A stretch of DNA of 64,000 nt from JAVVHH01 sp964613945 (GTDB lineage: Bacteria > Pseudomonadota > Alphaproteobacteria > Acetobacterales > Acetobacteraceae): contig CAZTJC010000011.1 in assembly GCA_964613945.1 (NCBI GenBank), positions 1 to 64,000 on the forward strand. The letters are read 5' to 3'. The notes under the pieces were generated by a model. That model saw nothing but the letters and a program-made list of their open reading frames with translations. It was not told where the DNA came from and did no database searches. The translations under genes and the position numbers were made by a program. This document shows, in pieces, positions 34,472 to 45,049 of the stretch. The stretch's first letter is position 1. Every line of letters begins with the position of its first letter.

Positions 34472-34536
34472 GACACACTCCTCAAAGGCCGGACCTATAT
34501 GGTGCATGGCCGGCCTCCCGAGAAGTCCGCGCCGGC

Positions 34537-35547
34537 CTAGGAGATCTGGCCCACGCTTTCCTCGAGCACATGCCAGGCATCCTCACCGTATTTGCCGCGC
34601 CACTCCTTGTAGAACCCGGCCTCCCGCAATTTGTCCCGGAACGGCGCAGTATCGACGTCGTTGAATGCCAAGCCCTTTGCCTCGAGCACGGCGCGAGACT
34701 GGACGTTGGCCTTGGCCAAATCCGCCCGCTCCTCCACGGCCGCCCGGTTGAATTCGCGCGCAACGATCTCCTGGACGTCTTTCGGCAGCCGCTCAAACGC
34801 ACGCTTGTTGGACAATAACCAGAAGCCGTCCCACATGTGGTTGGTCATGCTGCAGAATTTCTGCACCTCGAACAGCTTGGCGCTCTCGATCAGGCTCAGC
34901 GGGTTCTCCTGGCCGTCCACGATGCGCGTCTGCAGCGCCGAATAGACTTCGCTGAAGTTGATGCTGGTCGGGCTGGCGCCCAGTGCGGCGAACATGCTGG
35001 TCCAAAGCGGACTGACCGGCACGCGGATCTTGAGGCCTTTGAAATCGTCCGGCGACTTGATCGGCTTGGTGCTTGTCGTCGTCTGGCGGAAGCCGTTATC
35101 CCACGGCTTGTCCATCGGGTGCAGGCCACGCTTCTCGATCTCGCCGCGGACATAAGCACCAAGTTTGCCGTCCATCGCCGACCAGACCTGGTCGTAATCC
35201 TTGAACGCGAACCCGACGCCGTTGATCGACGCCGGCGGCACCAGCGTCGACAGGATCAGCCCGGAGAGCGTGAAGAACTCCACTGCGCCGGAGCGGAGCT
35301 GGCCGAGCGTATCGGTGTCCGAGCCCAACTGGCTGTTGGGAAACACCTGGATCTCGAGCTTGCCGCCGGTGGCTTCCTTGATCCGCGCGACGGCCTCGTT
35401 GGCGCGGATGTTCATTGGATGGGTCGCCGGGGTGTTGTTGGCGAACTTATAGTTGAATTCGGCTGCGGCCGCGGGACGGCTTGCGATGCTGAACAAGGGG
35501 AGCGCGGCAGCCCCTAGCGTCAGCGAGCGACGGCTGATGATCGGCAT
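34537..35547 (-). CDS. TRAP transporter substrate-binding protein (DctP family)
   Basis: The 336-residue protein binds a carboxylate in the periplasm and delivers it to a TRAP transporter. The N-terminus SRRSLTLGAAALPLF with R6-R7 is a twin-arginine signal, cleaved near AAAAE. Family motifs are NNTPATHPMN, VFPNSQLGSD, LKIRVPVSPLW and the arginine-containing VDGQENPLSLIE. No DctQ or DctM genes lie on either side, so its membrane partner is elsewhere. Confidence 0.9.
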   Translation of the reverse strand: MPIISRRSLTLGAAALPLFSIASRPAAAAEFNYKFANNTPATHPMNIRANEAVARIKEATGGKLEIQVFPNSQLGSDTDTLGQLRSGAVEFFTLSGLILSTLVPPASINGVGFAFKDYDQVWSAMDGKLGAYVRGEIEKRGLHPMDKPWDNGFRQTTTSTKPIKSPDDFKGLKIRVPVSPLWTSMFAALGASPTSINFSEVYSALQTRIVDGQENPLSLIESAKLFEVQKFCSMTNHMWDGFWLLSNKRAFERLPKDVQEIVAREFNRAAVEERADLAKANVQSRAVLEAKGLAFNDVDTAPFRDKLREAGFYKEWRGKYGEDAWHVLEESVGQIS

Positions 35548-35634
35548 GGTTTCCCCCGGAAGCGTTGGTCGTCTTGATTTATTGAACAGTCGGTAGCCGG
35601 TTTACCTCCGAAAGAAAAGCGACCCGGCGTGCCG

Positions 35635-35646
35635 TCGAACGTTCGA
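35635..35646. promoter_or_regulatory. 12-base perfect palindrome upstream of the small acidic gene
   Basis: TCGAACGTTCGA is its own reverse complement. It lies about 30 bases before the ATG of the 39-residue gene, in the space between two divergent genes (dctP-like and the small gene). It could be a dimeric repressor site; no regulator is assigned. Confidence 0.35.
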
Positions 35647-35675
35647 TCCGGGACGACACTCAATGGAGCATACCC

Positions 35676-35795
35676 ATGTCAGACAAACCGGATCCCGCAA
35701 CCAAGCCAGTCGTCGATGAAAAGCCGCATAAAGTGGACGAGAAGGTGCAGGAAGACGCTGCCCAGGAGCGCTCGGAGAACGAGGGCTACGACTAG
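35676..35795 (+). CDS. small highly charged protein (39 residues)
   Basis: An ATG with GGAG about nine bases upstream opens a 39-codon frame. The product is rich in Asp, Glu and Lys (SDKPDPATKP near the start, ENEGYD at the end) and has no hydrophobic core, so it is probably disordered. The stop codon overlaps the stop of the convergent ligase gene by four bases. I do not recognise a family; the ribosome binding site and the clean fit between neighbours support it as real. Confidence 0.55.
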   Translation: MSDKPDPATKPVVDEKPHKVDEKVQEDAAQERSENEGYD

Positions 35796-37375
35796 ACGAT
35801 CAACTTCAACAACGTCTCGAGCTTGTCGGCCTCCTCGGCCGGCTTGTCGGGGCGTAGCCGATGGACACGCGGGAAGCGAAGCGCGACACCCGATTTGTGC
35901 CGATTGCTGCGCTGCGCCGCGTCGAACTCGATTTCCAGCACGTAGCTGCGCTCGACCTCCCGCACCGGCCCGAACCGGCTGGTGGTGTGATTACGGATCC
36001 AGCGGTCAAGGGTTACCAACTCGGCATCGGTGAACCCGGAATAGGCCTTGCCGACCGGCACCAATTCGCCGCTCTCGGTCCATAGACCAAAGGTATAATC
36101 CGAATAGAACGAACTGCGCTTTCCGCTACCGCGCTGGGCATACATCATGACGGCGTCGATGATCAGCGGATCGCGTTTCCACTTCCACCACTGACCTTTG
36201 GGCCGCCCCGGAAGATAGGCGCTGTCGGCACGTTTGAGCATCAGTCCTTCGATGCTCGCGGCACGGGTGCCGCCGCGGATCTCCGCCAGCTCCTCCATCG
36301 AAGTGAATGGGATCAGGGTAGAAAGCGACATGCGCGGGGGCATGCGAGCGGCGAACCACTCCTCCAGGCGACGACGGCGGTCGTCGAACGGCAATGGACG
36401 CAGGTCTTCGGCGCCATCGAACAGGATATCGTAAAGGCGAACCCCGACCGGGAAATCCTTTTGCATCTTCGCCCCCGGCATCTTGCGGTTGAGGCGCTGC
36501 TGCAAATCGGCAAAAGGCGCGATTTCCTCGCCGCGGATGACCAGGAGTTCCCCGTCCAGAACGCCGTCGAAGTTCATCGCCTCGACGATCTCGGGAAACG
36601 TGGCCGAGACGTCGTCGGCGCCACGGGAGTAGATGCGCTTGCCGAGCGCGGTGCTGACAAGTTGGACGCGGATACCGTCCCATTTCCACTCCGCGCGGAA
36701 CAGCGCCGGGTCGAGCGTGGCGATGTCGGCGGCCTCTAGCGGTGGCGCGAGCATAAGGGGGCGGAAGACGGGTTGTCCTGCCGGGTCGGGTTTCGGACCC
36801 TTGCCTTCGAGCCAATCGAACAGCGAGGCATAAGGCGGCTCGAGACCGTGCCAGAGTTCTTCGATATCGTCGGCGGCCACGGGTTCGGCGTGCGCGGCGG
36901 CGAGTTCAGCCAGCGCGGTCTTGGCCAGCCGGCTGGAGGCGCCGACCCGCAGCGCCCCGGTGATGAGCTTGATGATGGCATAGCGGATGGACACGGTGGA
37001 TGCATCGAGCCAATTGGCAACGATGGGCGGCAGCTCGGATTTGGGGGTGGTGCGGATGGTATCGACGACGTCGGTGATGGTTGGCGGGCCGGCGTTGGTG
37101 CGCCGCGCGGGCCAGAGCAAGGAAACGGTCTCGGCCAAGTCGCCCACGTAGTCGCGCGACCAGGCGAACAGCACCGGGTCGGTTCGCTCCTCGCACAGCG
37201 CCTTGATCATGCCCGCCTTGGCGGCGACGAAGGACAGTTCGTCGGTGAGCGCTGCCAGGCCGAAGCCGCGATCGGGATCGGGGGCAGTCTCGAAATAGCG
37301 CCGGAGCAGGGCAATCTTGGCCAGCCGACCCGGCGTGAAGACGAGACGCTCGAGCAGGTCGGCGAACGCGATCAC
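35792..37375 (-). CDS. ATP-dependent DNA ligase, ligase-associated repair type
   Basis: A 527-residue ligase. Residues 1-200 form the DNA-binding domain. The adenylated lysine is K231 in EWKWDGIRVQL (motif I). Motif III is LYDILFDG, motif IV IEGLMLKR, and motif V WWKWKRDP; the OB domain follows. It starts with GTG at 37375, overlapping the exonuclease stop by four bases. This pairing is typical of the 'ligase-associated DNA damage response' module. The Lhr helicase and PdeM phosphoesterase, which often join it, are not next to it here. Confidence 0.93.
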   Translation of the reverse strand: MIAFADLLERLVFTPGRLAKIALLRRYFETAPDPDRGFGLAALTDELSFVAAKAGMIKALCEERTDPVLFAWSRDYVGDLAETVSLLWPARRTNAGPPTITDVVDTIRTTPKSELPPIVANWLDASTVSIRYAIIKLITGALRVGASSRLAKTALAELAAAHAEPVAADDIEELWHGLEPPYASLFDWLEGKGPKPDPAGQPVFRPLMLAPPLEAADIATLDPALFRAEWKWDGIRVQLVSTALGKRIYSRGADDVSATFPEIVEAMNFDGVLDGELLVIRGEEIAPFADLQQRLNRKMPGAKMQKDFPVGVRLYDILFDGAEDLRPLPFDDRRRRLEEWFAARMPPRMSLSTLIPFTSMEELAEIRGGTRAASIEGLMLKRADSAYLPGRPKGQWWKWKRDPLIIDAVMMYAQRGSGKRSSFYSDYTFGLWTESGELVPVGKAYSGFTDAELVTLDRWIRNHTTSRFGPVREVERSYVLEIEFDAAQRSNRHKSGVALRFPRVHRLRPDKPAEEADKLETLLKLIV

Positions 37376-38391
37376 GCCGCTTCGCCTTCGTCTTCCTCGA
37401 AGCCGATCAAGCGCAGTGCCCGGCCGGCGATGCCGCGCTTGGCGACCTCGTGGATCAGCGCCTCTTCGCGGCCATGGGTGACCCAGATCTCGGGGGCGCC
37501 CACGTCGTCGACCGTCTTGTTCAATTCGTTCCAGTCGGCGTGATCGGAGATGACGAGCGGCAGTTCGACGCCGCGCGTCCGGGCCCGTTGTCGGACCCGC
37601 ATCCAGCCGGAGGCGTAACAGACCACCGGGTCGGCCAGGCGGCGTGCCCAACGATCGGCGATGGCGCCAGGCGGGGCGATAACGATCTGGCCGGCGAGCT
37701 TGCTCTTGGTCTGGATCGTGGCCGGGATGAGTTCACCGAGCCCGATGCCCATGCGCTCATAGGCACCGCACAAATTGAGCATGGCCCCATGAAGATAGAT
37801 CGGCGCGTCATAGCCAGCCAGGCGCAGCAGCTTGATCACGCGCTGGGCCTTGCCGAAGGCGTAAGCGCCAACGACGTGGGTGCGCTCGGGAAACAAGGCG
37901 ACGCTGGCCAACAGGCGGGCGATCTCCTCCTCCGCCGGCGGGTGCAGGAACACCGGCAGCGCGAAGGTGGCCTCGGTGACGAACACGTCGCAAGGGATCG
38001 GGTCGAACGGGCGGCATGTCGGGTCCGACTGACGCTTATAGTCACCACTTACCACCACGCGGCTACCGCGCCACTCCATGGCGATCTGCGCGCTGCCGAG
38101 CACGTGGCCGGCGGGCTCGAGCCAGACCTGCACGCCGTTGATCCGGAGCGTCTCGCCATAATCGAGTTTCTGCTGGCTGACGCCGGCGCGACCCTCGCCC
38201 ATGCGGACGTCCATCAGGTCGATAGTCTCGGGGCTAGCTAGGACCGCACCATGACCCGGTCGCGCATGGTCGCCATGGGCATGTGTGATGAGGGCATGCG
38301 GCACCGGACGATTGGGGTCGATGTAGAAATCGCCGGGCGTGCAGTAGAGACCTTCGGGGCGGACTTCCAGCCAGGTATCGGGATGTGGCAT
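37372..38391 (-). CDS. ligase-associated DNA damage response exonuclease (metallo-beta-lactamase/beta-CASP-like)
   Basis: The 339-residue protein has the metal motif THAHGDHARPGH and later GHVLGSAQI, SGDYKR and HADWNEL, as in SNM1/beta-CASP nucleases. It matches the bacterial exonuclease that is coupled to an ATP-dependent ligase in DNA repair. It is the first gene of the pair and overlaps the ligase start (GTGA). The role in strand-break or crosslink repair is from family knowledge, not shown here. Confidence 0.9.
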   Translation of the reverse strand: MPHPDTWLEVRPEGLYCTPGDFYIDPNRPVPHALITHAHGDHARPGHGAVLASPETIDLMDVRMGEGRAGVSQQKLDYGETLRINGVQVWLEPAGHVLGSAQIAMEWRGSRVVVSGDYKRQSDPTCRPFDPIPCDVFVTEATFALPVFLHPPAEEEIARLLASVALFPERTHVVGAYAFGKAQRVIKLLRLAGYDAPIYLHGAMLNLCGAYERMGIGLGELIPATIQTKSKLAGQIVIAPPGAIADRWARRLADPVVCYASGWMRVRQRARTRGVELPLVISDHADWNELNKTVDDVGAPEIWVTHGREEALIHEVAKRGIAGRALRLIGFEEDEGEAA

Positions 38392-38401
38392 CGGAGCGAG
38401 T

Positions 38402-38427
38402 GGACCCTCTCCGTCCGGAGAGGGTCC
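38402..38427. terminator. hairpin between degP and the exonuclease gene
   Basis: A perfect 12-bp stem (GGACCCTCTCCG with CGGAGAGGGTCC) surrounds two bases, so the true loop is wider. It lies seven bases after the degP stop and 11 bases before the exonuclease start, all on the minus strand. It could end the hflK-hflC-degP transcript. No T-run follows. Confidence 0.55.
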
Positions 38428-38433
38428 TTGAGA

Positions 38434-39996
<1,563 letters not shown>

Positions 39997-40079
39997 GGTC
40001 GGTCTCCTTGATGACGCAACGCGGAGCATCATTGCCGTTGAATTTGTGGTGTTCCGTCAAGCGGGCAAGCGCCCGCGAC

Positions 40080-40961
40080 CTAATTGGTCGCGGGTTCTTG
40101 CTTGAGCAGTTTCAGGAAGTCGGACTCAGGCGTCAGCACGAGGCGCGACCGGCCTTCGCCGAACGACTGGCGATAAGCCTGCAAGGTTCGATAGGTGATG
40201 AAGAAGCTCGGATCGACTTTCGACGCGTTGGCGTAGATGTCGATCGCCTGCTCCTCACCCTCGCCCCGTAACTTGTCGGCGCTAGACCGGGCTTCGGCCA
40301 ACAGCACCGTGCGGTCGCGTTCGGCATCGGCGCGGATTTTGGCTGACGCTTCGGCACCCTCGGCGCGGAGCTGGCTGGCGACCCGCTCACGCTCGGACTT
40401 CATCCGCGCCAGAATGGCCTGGGTGTTCTCGTCCGGCAGGTCGGCGCGACGGATCCGAACGTCCTCGATCGCAATGCCGAAGCTGCGCATCTCGTCGCTG
40501 ACCTGAGTCTTGATCAGCCCCATGATCCGGTTGCGGTCCGCCGAGAGCACATTCAGCAACGTCTCATTGCCGAGCACGCGTCGGAGCGACGATGTCACCA
40601 CCGAGTTGAGCCGGCCGCGGATGCCATCCTCGCTGGGTCCCGCAGCCTGGAAGAAGCGCAGCGGATCGGTGATCCGGTAGCGGGTGAAGCTGTCGACGGT
40701 CAGGCGGCGCTGGTCGGCAAGGATGACTTCCTCACCGCTCGTGTTGAAGTCGAGCAACCGGTTGTCGAAATCCAGCACCGTCTGCACGAACGGCACCTTC
40801 GCGTGCAGCCCAGCCTCCTTGATCACGCGCACGGGCTGGCCGAATTGGGTGATGAGCACCTGCTGCGTCTGCGACACGGTGAACAGGCTGGCGCCTGCCA
40901 CCAGAACGATCACCACAACGAGTGCCAAGCCGGCGATCGCCGCCGTCCCGAGCCGGTTCAT
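40080..40961 (-). CDS. hflC: HflC, SPFH-domain regulator of FtsH
   Basis: A 293-residue protein with one N-terminal membrane segment (about 8-28) followed by the SPFH domain (VSQTQQVLITQFGQPVRVI) and a long coiled-coil region (RMKSERERVASQLRAEGAE). With HflK it forms the large periplasmic cage around the FtsH protease. The ATG overlaps the hflK stop by four bases. Confidence 0.95.
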   Translation of the reverse strand: MNRLGTAAIAGLALVVVIVLVAGASLFTVSQTQQVLITQFGQPVRVIKEAGLHAKVPFVQTVLDFDNRLLDFNTSGEEVILADQRRLTVDSFTRYRITDPLRFFQAAGPSEDGIRGRLNSVVTSSLRRVLGNETLLNVLSADRNRIMGLIKTQVSDEMRSFGIAIEDVRIRRADLPDENTQAILARMKSERERVASQLRAEGAEASAKIRADAERDRTVLLAEARSSADKLRGEGEEQAIDIYANASKVDPSFFITYRTLQAYRQSFGEGRSRLVLTPESDFLKLLKQEPATN

Positions 40962-42178
40962 TGTGGCACCCCTGCGCGCGGCAACACCTGCGCCGCTGCC
41001 GGCGCGGGCGCCGGACGGGGCAGAGCACTAGTGTCCAGGGGCAGATATGGCACCACCCCCTTGAGCTGATCGTCGACCACGATGGACGGCGTCTTGGCCA
41101 AGATATCCTGCATCGTGTCGATGTAGAGGCGCTTCAGCGTCACGTCCTTGGCTTGGGCATATGCTTTGTAGACACTCAGGAAGCGCTGTGCCTGACCGGT
41201 GGCCTCGGCGACGGAGGCGCGCTTGGAGCCCTCGGCTTCCGCCACCAAGCGGGCGGAGTCGCCGCGCGCCCGCGGCACGATGTCGTTGCGATAGCTCTCG
41301 GCTTCGTTGCGGACGCGCTCGGCATCCGTATTGGCGCGCTGCACGTCGCGGAAGCTCTCGATAACGGCGGCCGGCGGATCGACCTTCTGCAACTGGACCT
41401 GAGAGACTTCCACGCCGGAGCCATACTGATCGAGGATCGCCTGCGTGCCCGTCATCACGTCCTGCTCGATCCGCGCACGGGCTTCGGTCAGCGCCGGCTG
41501 GATCGGCGTGCGGCCGATAACCTGGCGCATCATGCTTTCGGCGGCGGCGCGGACGGTCTCGGACGGGTTCCGGGTGTTGAACAGGAACTCCTTGGCGTCC
41601 TTGATCTTCCAGAACACGGAGAAGTTGATGTCGATGATGTTCTCGTCGCCCGTCAGCATCAACGCTTCGGCGGGCACCTCGCGTCCGACCGCTTCGGCAC
41701 GGTCGAGACGGTCGGTCGGCGTACGGACGCCGACTTCGATCCGGTTGACGCGCGTCACCGACGGGGTGAGCACCGTCTCGATCGGCCAGGGCAAATGATA
41801 CCGCAAACCGGGATAGGTATATCCCTCGAATGCGCCGAAGCGGAGAACGACGCCCTGCTCGTCCGGCTGCACGCGATAGATGCCGCTGGCCAACCATAGC
41901 CCGGCGGCGACCAGCGCCAGCAGGCCGACGAGGTGACCATTACCGACGGTGCCGCGACCCGGTCCGCCGCCCCCGGGCACGAAGCGTCGCGCCTGTTGCT
42001 GCAGGCGTTGGATGATCTCTTCGAAGTCGGGCAACCCAGGTCCACCCTGGCCGTTGCCGGGACCTCGACCACCACCACCGCCCCACGGACCCCGCTCGGG
42101 ACCCTTGCCACCAGACGGCGGCTTGCCACCCGGGTTGCCCCACGGGCCACCGGTGTTGCCACCATTGTTCCACGACAT
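40958..42178 (-). CDS. hflK: HflK, SPFH-domain regulator of FtsH
   Basis: A 406-residue protein. The cytoplasmic N-terminus (about 1-78) is unusually rich in Gly, Pro, Asn and Trp (GGKPPSGGKGPERGPWGGGG), then comes one membrane segment at about 83-100 and the SPFH domain (YRVQPDEQGVVLRFG). A coiled coil and an Ala/Pro-rich tail follow. It is the first gene of hflK-hflC-degP. It diverges from mrp with 111 bases between starts. Confidence 0.95.
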   Translation of the reverse strand: MSWNNGGNTGGPWGNPGGKPPSGGKGPERGPWGGGGGRGPGNGQGGPGLPDFEEIIQRLQQQARRFVPGGGGPGRGTVGNGHLVGLLALVAAGLWLASGIYRVQPDEQGVVLRFGAFEGYTYPGLRYHLPWPIETVLTPSVTRVNRIEVGVRTPTDRLDRAEAVGREVPAEALMLTGDENIIDINFSVFWKIKDAKEFLFNTRNPSETVRAAAESMMRQVIGRTPIQPALTEARARIEQDVMTGTQAILDQYGSGVEVSQVQLQKVDPPAAVIESFRDVQRANTDAERVRNEAESYRNDIVPRARGDSARLVAEAEGSKRASVAEATGQAQRFLSVYKAYAQAKDVTLKRLYIDTMQDILAKTPSIVVDDQLKGVVPYLPLDTSALPRPAPAPAAAQVLPRAGVPQ

Positions 42179-42289
42179 TCGGCTCAGCGGCTCCTGTGAC
42201 TCGACGCGGTCCGCGCCCTTGGCGCTTTCACGGTCGCGTGCATATTGACCACAGTCGCCGCGTTTACAAGAATTGGGGATTTACACGAA

Positions 42290-43381
42290 ATGGTAGCGCC
42301 GACGGAACAAGGCCTGCGCGAGGCTCTGCGCGCGATACGCGATCCAAAGACGGGTCGCGACATCGTCACCGCCGGGCTGGTCGACAGCCTGCAAACCCGC
42401 GATGGATTGGTTCAACTCACGCTGATTGGCGAGCGCGGCCAGGCGCAACTCATGGAGACACTGCGCCAGGAATCGCAAAAGCTGCTCGCCCGGCAGCCCG
42501 GCGTCACCAATGCCAGCGTGATCCTGACGGCGCACCGCGCCCCGGCCGAGGCTGCACCCAAGCCGGCCGCAGCAGCACCGCGGCCCTCGCTGCTGGCCGA
42601 CGTGAAGCACGTCGTCGCCGTTGCGTCGGGCAAAGGCGGCGTCGGCAAGTCGACGACCGCGGTCAACCTGGCGGTGACCTTCGCGAGAGCGGGTCACCGG
42701 GTCGGGTTGCTCGATGCCGACGTGTATGGCCCCAGCCTGCCGCGCATGCTCGGCGTGTCCGGCAAGCCGCCGATCGTGGATGGCAAGATGCAACCAATCG
42801 AGGTCTGGGGATTGAAGGCGATGTCGGTCGGCCTGCTGGTCGATGCGGACGGCGCGATGATTTGGCGCGGCCCGATGGTGATCAGCGCACTCGAGCAGAT
42901 GATGTCACAGGTCAATTGGGGCCCGCTCGACATCATGGTGGTCGACATGCCGCCCGGCACCGGCGACGCGCAGCTGACGATGGCGCAGCGGGTCAGCCTG
43001 TCCGGCGCCGTGATCGTCTCGACGCCGCAGGACATCGCGCTGATCGACGCCCGTCGTGGGGTGCGTATGTTCGAGAAGGTGATGGTGCCCGTGCTCGGCG
43101 TGGTCGAGAACATGAGCAGCTTCGCCTGCCCGCATTGCGGCGAGACGACGCACCTGTTCGGCCATGGCGGCGCCCGGCGCGAAGCGGAAGCCCTGGGCGT
43201 GCCATTCTTGGGGGAGGTGCCGCTGCTGCTCGACATCCGCGAAACCGGCGACGCTGGCACCCCGATCGTCGCCGCCGTGCCGGACAGCGCGGCGGCCAAG
43301 GCCTATGCTGCGATCGCCGAGCGGGTGCTGGCCAGTCTCGGCGGCGCCAAGCAGACGGGGCCGAAGATCGTGATGGACTAG
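42290..43381 (+). CDS. mrp: Mrp/ApbC-family iron-sulfur carrier ATPase
   Basis: The protein binds and delivers Fe-S clusters. An N-terminal DUF59-like domain (about 1-85, LREALRAIRDPKTGRDIV) is followed by an Ala/Pro linker and the P-loop domain with SGKGGVGKST at 113-122. The later FACPHCGE holds the cluster-binding CxxC. The length is 363 residues from the ATG at 42290. Its stop overlaps the convergent thyX stop region by four bases. Confidence 0.93.
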   Translation: MVAPTEQGLREALRAIRDPKTGRDIVTAGLVDSLQTRDGLVQLTLIGERGQAQLMETLRQESQKLLARQPGVTNASVILTAHRAPAEAAPKPAAAAPRPSLLADVKHVVAVASGKGGVGKSTTAVNLAVTFARAGHRVGLLDADVYGPSLPRMLGVSGKPPIVDGKMQPIEVWGLKAMSVGLLVDADGAMIWRGPMVISALEQMMSQVNWGPLDIMVVDMPPGTGDAQLTMAQRVSLSGAVIVSTPQDIALIDARRGVRMFEKVMVPVLGVVENMSSFACPHCGETTHLFGHGGARREAEALGVPFLGEVPLLLDIRETGDAGTPIVAAVPDSAAAKAYAAIAERVLASLGGAKQTGPKIVMD

Positions 43382-44316
43382 CCCGGCGAGGATTGGGCCT
43401 TGCCGATGGTGTCCATCAGCTCGGCCCATTCGCGCTTCGACAACCTGCTGTCGGTCTGCTCGACCGCTTCGCCTGCTAGCATGCGCCGCACCACGTCGAG
43501 CATGCCGGCGGAGAACGTTACGGCGCCGACGCGGTATTCCTGAAACGCCTCGTAGGCCGCCGGCACCCACGCCTCGACCGATTTGAGCATCGCCGCCGCA
43601 TAGGCCCGGATCTCGTACTGCGCGTGCGGGTCGGCGCGCAGCGACAGGAAGCTCAGCAGATTGTGGAGGTCGGCCTTCCAATACCACTGGGTGTAGGTGT
43701 TGAGCGTGAGGTTCATGCGGGCGAGTTCCCGCGCCAGGCCCTGCCGGTTCGGGTCGGCATCGCCCTCGTTCAGCATCCAGGCATAGTTGTCGTAGGTCCG
43801 CATGGCGTCGTCGCGCAGCATGTCCATCACCTGCGTTGCCTCGTCACCCTCGAGCACGTCGCCGCGGCCCTGCCGGTTGATTGAGCTCTGCGCGGCGAGG
43901 TGCTCCGGCGATGGCAGGTAGAATTCGCGGTCGAGGATCGAGTAGCGGGCGGAGATCTCGTTCACGTTGGCCGTGCGGTGCCGGATCCATTGCCGGGCCA
44001 CGAAGATCGGCAGCTTCACATGGTACTTGATCTCGCACATCTCGAACGGCGTGCTGTGCCGGTGCCGCATGAGGTAGCGGATCAGCCCGGCGTCCTCGCT
44101 CACCTTGCGGGTGCCGCGGCCATAGCTGACGCGGGCGGCTTGCACGATGGCGGCGTCGTCGCCCATGTAGTCGATGACGCGGACGAAGCCGTGATCGAGC
44201 ACCGGGATGGCTTCGAACAGCATGGCTTCCAACGCGGGCACCGTGGGGCGCCGGGTCGGCGCGGTCTGGCCGCGGTGGGACTCGATCTCGGCGAGTTGGG
44301 CGTCGGTCAAAGGCAT
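43378..44316 (-). CDS. thyX: FAD-dependent thymidylate synthase
   Basis: ThyX makes dTMP from dUMP using methylene-tetrahydrofolate and FAD. The ThyX motif RHRx7S is R112-H113-R114 to S122 (RHRTANVNEIS). Further family features are RHRHSTPFEMCEIKYHV and LARELARMNLTLNTYTQWYW. At 312 residues it is a longer alphaproteobacterial form. Its start is about 94 bases from the divergent lipoprotein start. Confidence 0.95.
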   Translation of the reverse strand: MPLTDAQLAEIESHRGQTAPTRRPTVPALEAMLFEAIPVLDHGFVRVIDYMGDDAAIVQAARVSYGRGTRKVSEDAGLIRYLMRHRHSTPFEMCEIKYHVKLPIFVARQWIRHRTANVNEISARYSILDREFYLPSPEHLAAQSSINRQGRGDVLEGDEATQVMDMLRDDAMRTYDNYAWMLNEGDADPNRQGLARELARMNLTLNTYTQWYWKADLHNLLSFLSLRADPHAQYEIRAYAAAMLKSVEAWVPAAYEAFQEYRVGAVTFSAGMLDVVRRMLAGEAVEQTDSRLSKREWAELMDTIGKAQSSPG

Positions 44317-44410
44317 GGTGGACGCCTAGACCGGATTGGAAGTGGGTGGAAGGAGCCTTTACGGAACCGCACGAACATTGAACGCTGACGGTCTGAACGG
44401 AGTCGATCCA

Positions 44411-44992
44411 ATGATGCGCCCGATGTTCCTGCTCGCCCTGCTCGCGCTCGCCGCTTGTTCGTCGCCGGGCAATCTCGCCTACATCCCGCCGCCGCAGATC
44501 GTGGCCGGGCCGCCCGTCGTGGCCGACGTGACCGTCACCGACAAGCGGGACGAGAAGCCCAACCGCATCGCGACCATCCGCGGCGGCTACGGCAACCCGG
44601 TCAAGGTGATGGACACGACCAAGCCGGTGGCAACCGAGGTTCAGGACATCTTCGTGGAGGCGCTGACGCGGCGCGGCATGCTACGCAGCGGAGCGCCGGC
44701 GCATTTCGAAATCGTGCTGCACACGTTGTATGGCGACCAGTACATGGGCCGCAAAGTCGAGCTGATGTTCGACCTGATCGTTCGGGACGCCGCAAACCGG
44801 GTCGTCTACTCCGACCGTGTGACCGGCAAGGATTACGAGTTCACCTTTCTGGACAATGGCATCTTCGCGTCGATCGATACGCTAGGCAAAGCCGTCGAGG
44901 CGGCGCTGAGCAAATCGGTGAATGAGTCGCTCGACAAGGTCGGACTTCGCGACGCGCTGACACGCATGATCCCAGTCATGCCGGTGAGTTAG
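44411..44992 (+). CDS. lipoprotein (YajG-like)
   Basis: A 193-residue lipoprotein with the lipobox LAAC, lipidated at C16. The mature protein (VVADVTVTDKRDEKPNRIAT, VQDIFVEALTRRGML) resembles the YajG family of outer-membrane lipoproteins, whose function is unclear. GGAG eight bases upstream supports the ATG at 44411. ssrA follows downstream. Confidence 0.7.
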   Translation: MMRPMFLLALLALAACSSPGNLAYIPPPQIVAGPPVVADVTVTDKRDEKPNRIATIRGGYGNPVKVMDTTKPVATEVQDIFVEALTRRGMLRSGAPAHFEIVLHTLYGDQYMGRKVELMFDLIVRDAANRVVYSDRVTGKDYEFTFLDNGIFASIDTLGKAVEAALSKSVNESLDKVGLRDALTRMIPVMPVS

Positions 44993-45049
44993 CGAAAATC
45001 TTGGCCCTCCCCTAGCAACGGGGCTGCCGTTCGCCTATATCCGTCCCGC

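Noticed and set aside
38402..38427. An intrinsic terminator with T-run
   Set aside because: The hairpin is strong but no T-run follows on either strand, so it is listed as a possible terminator only.
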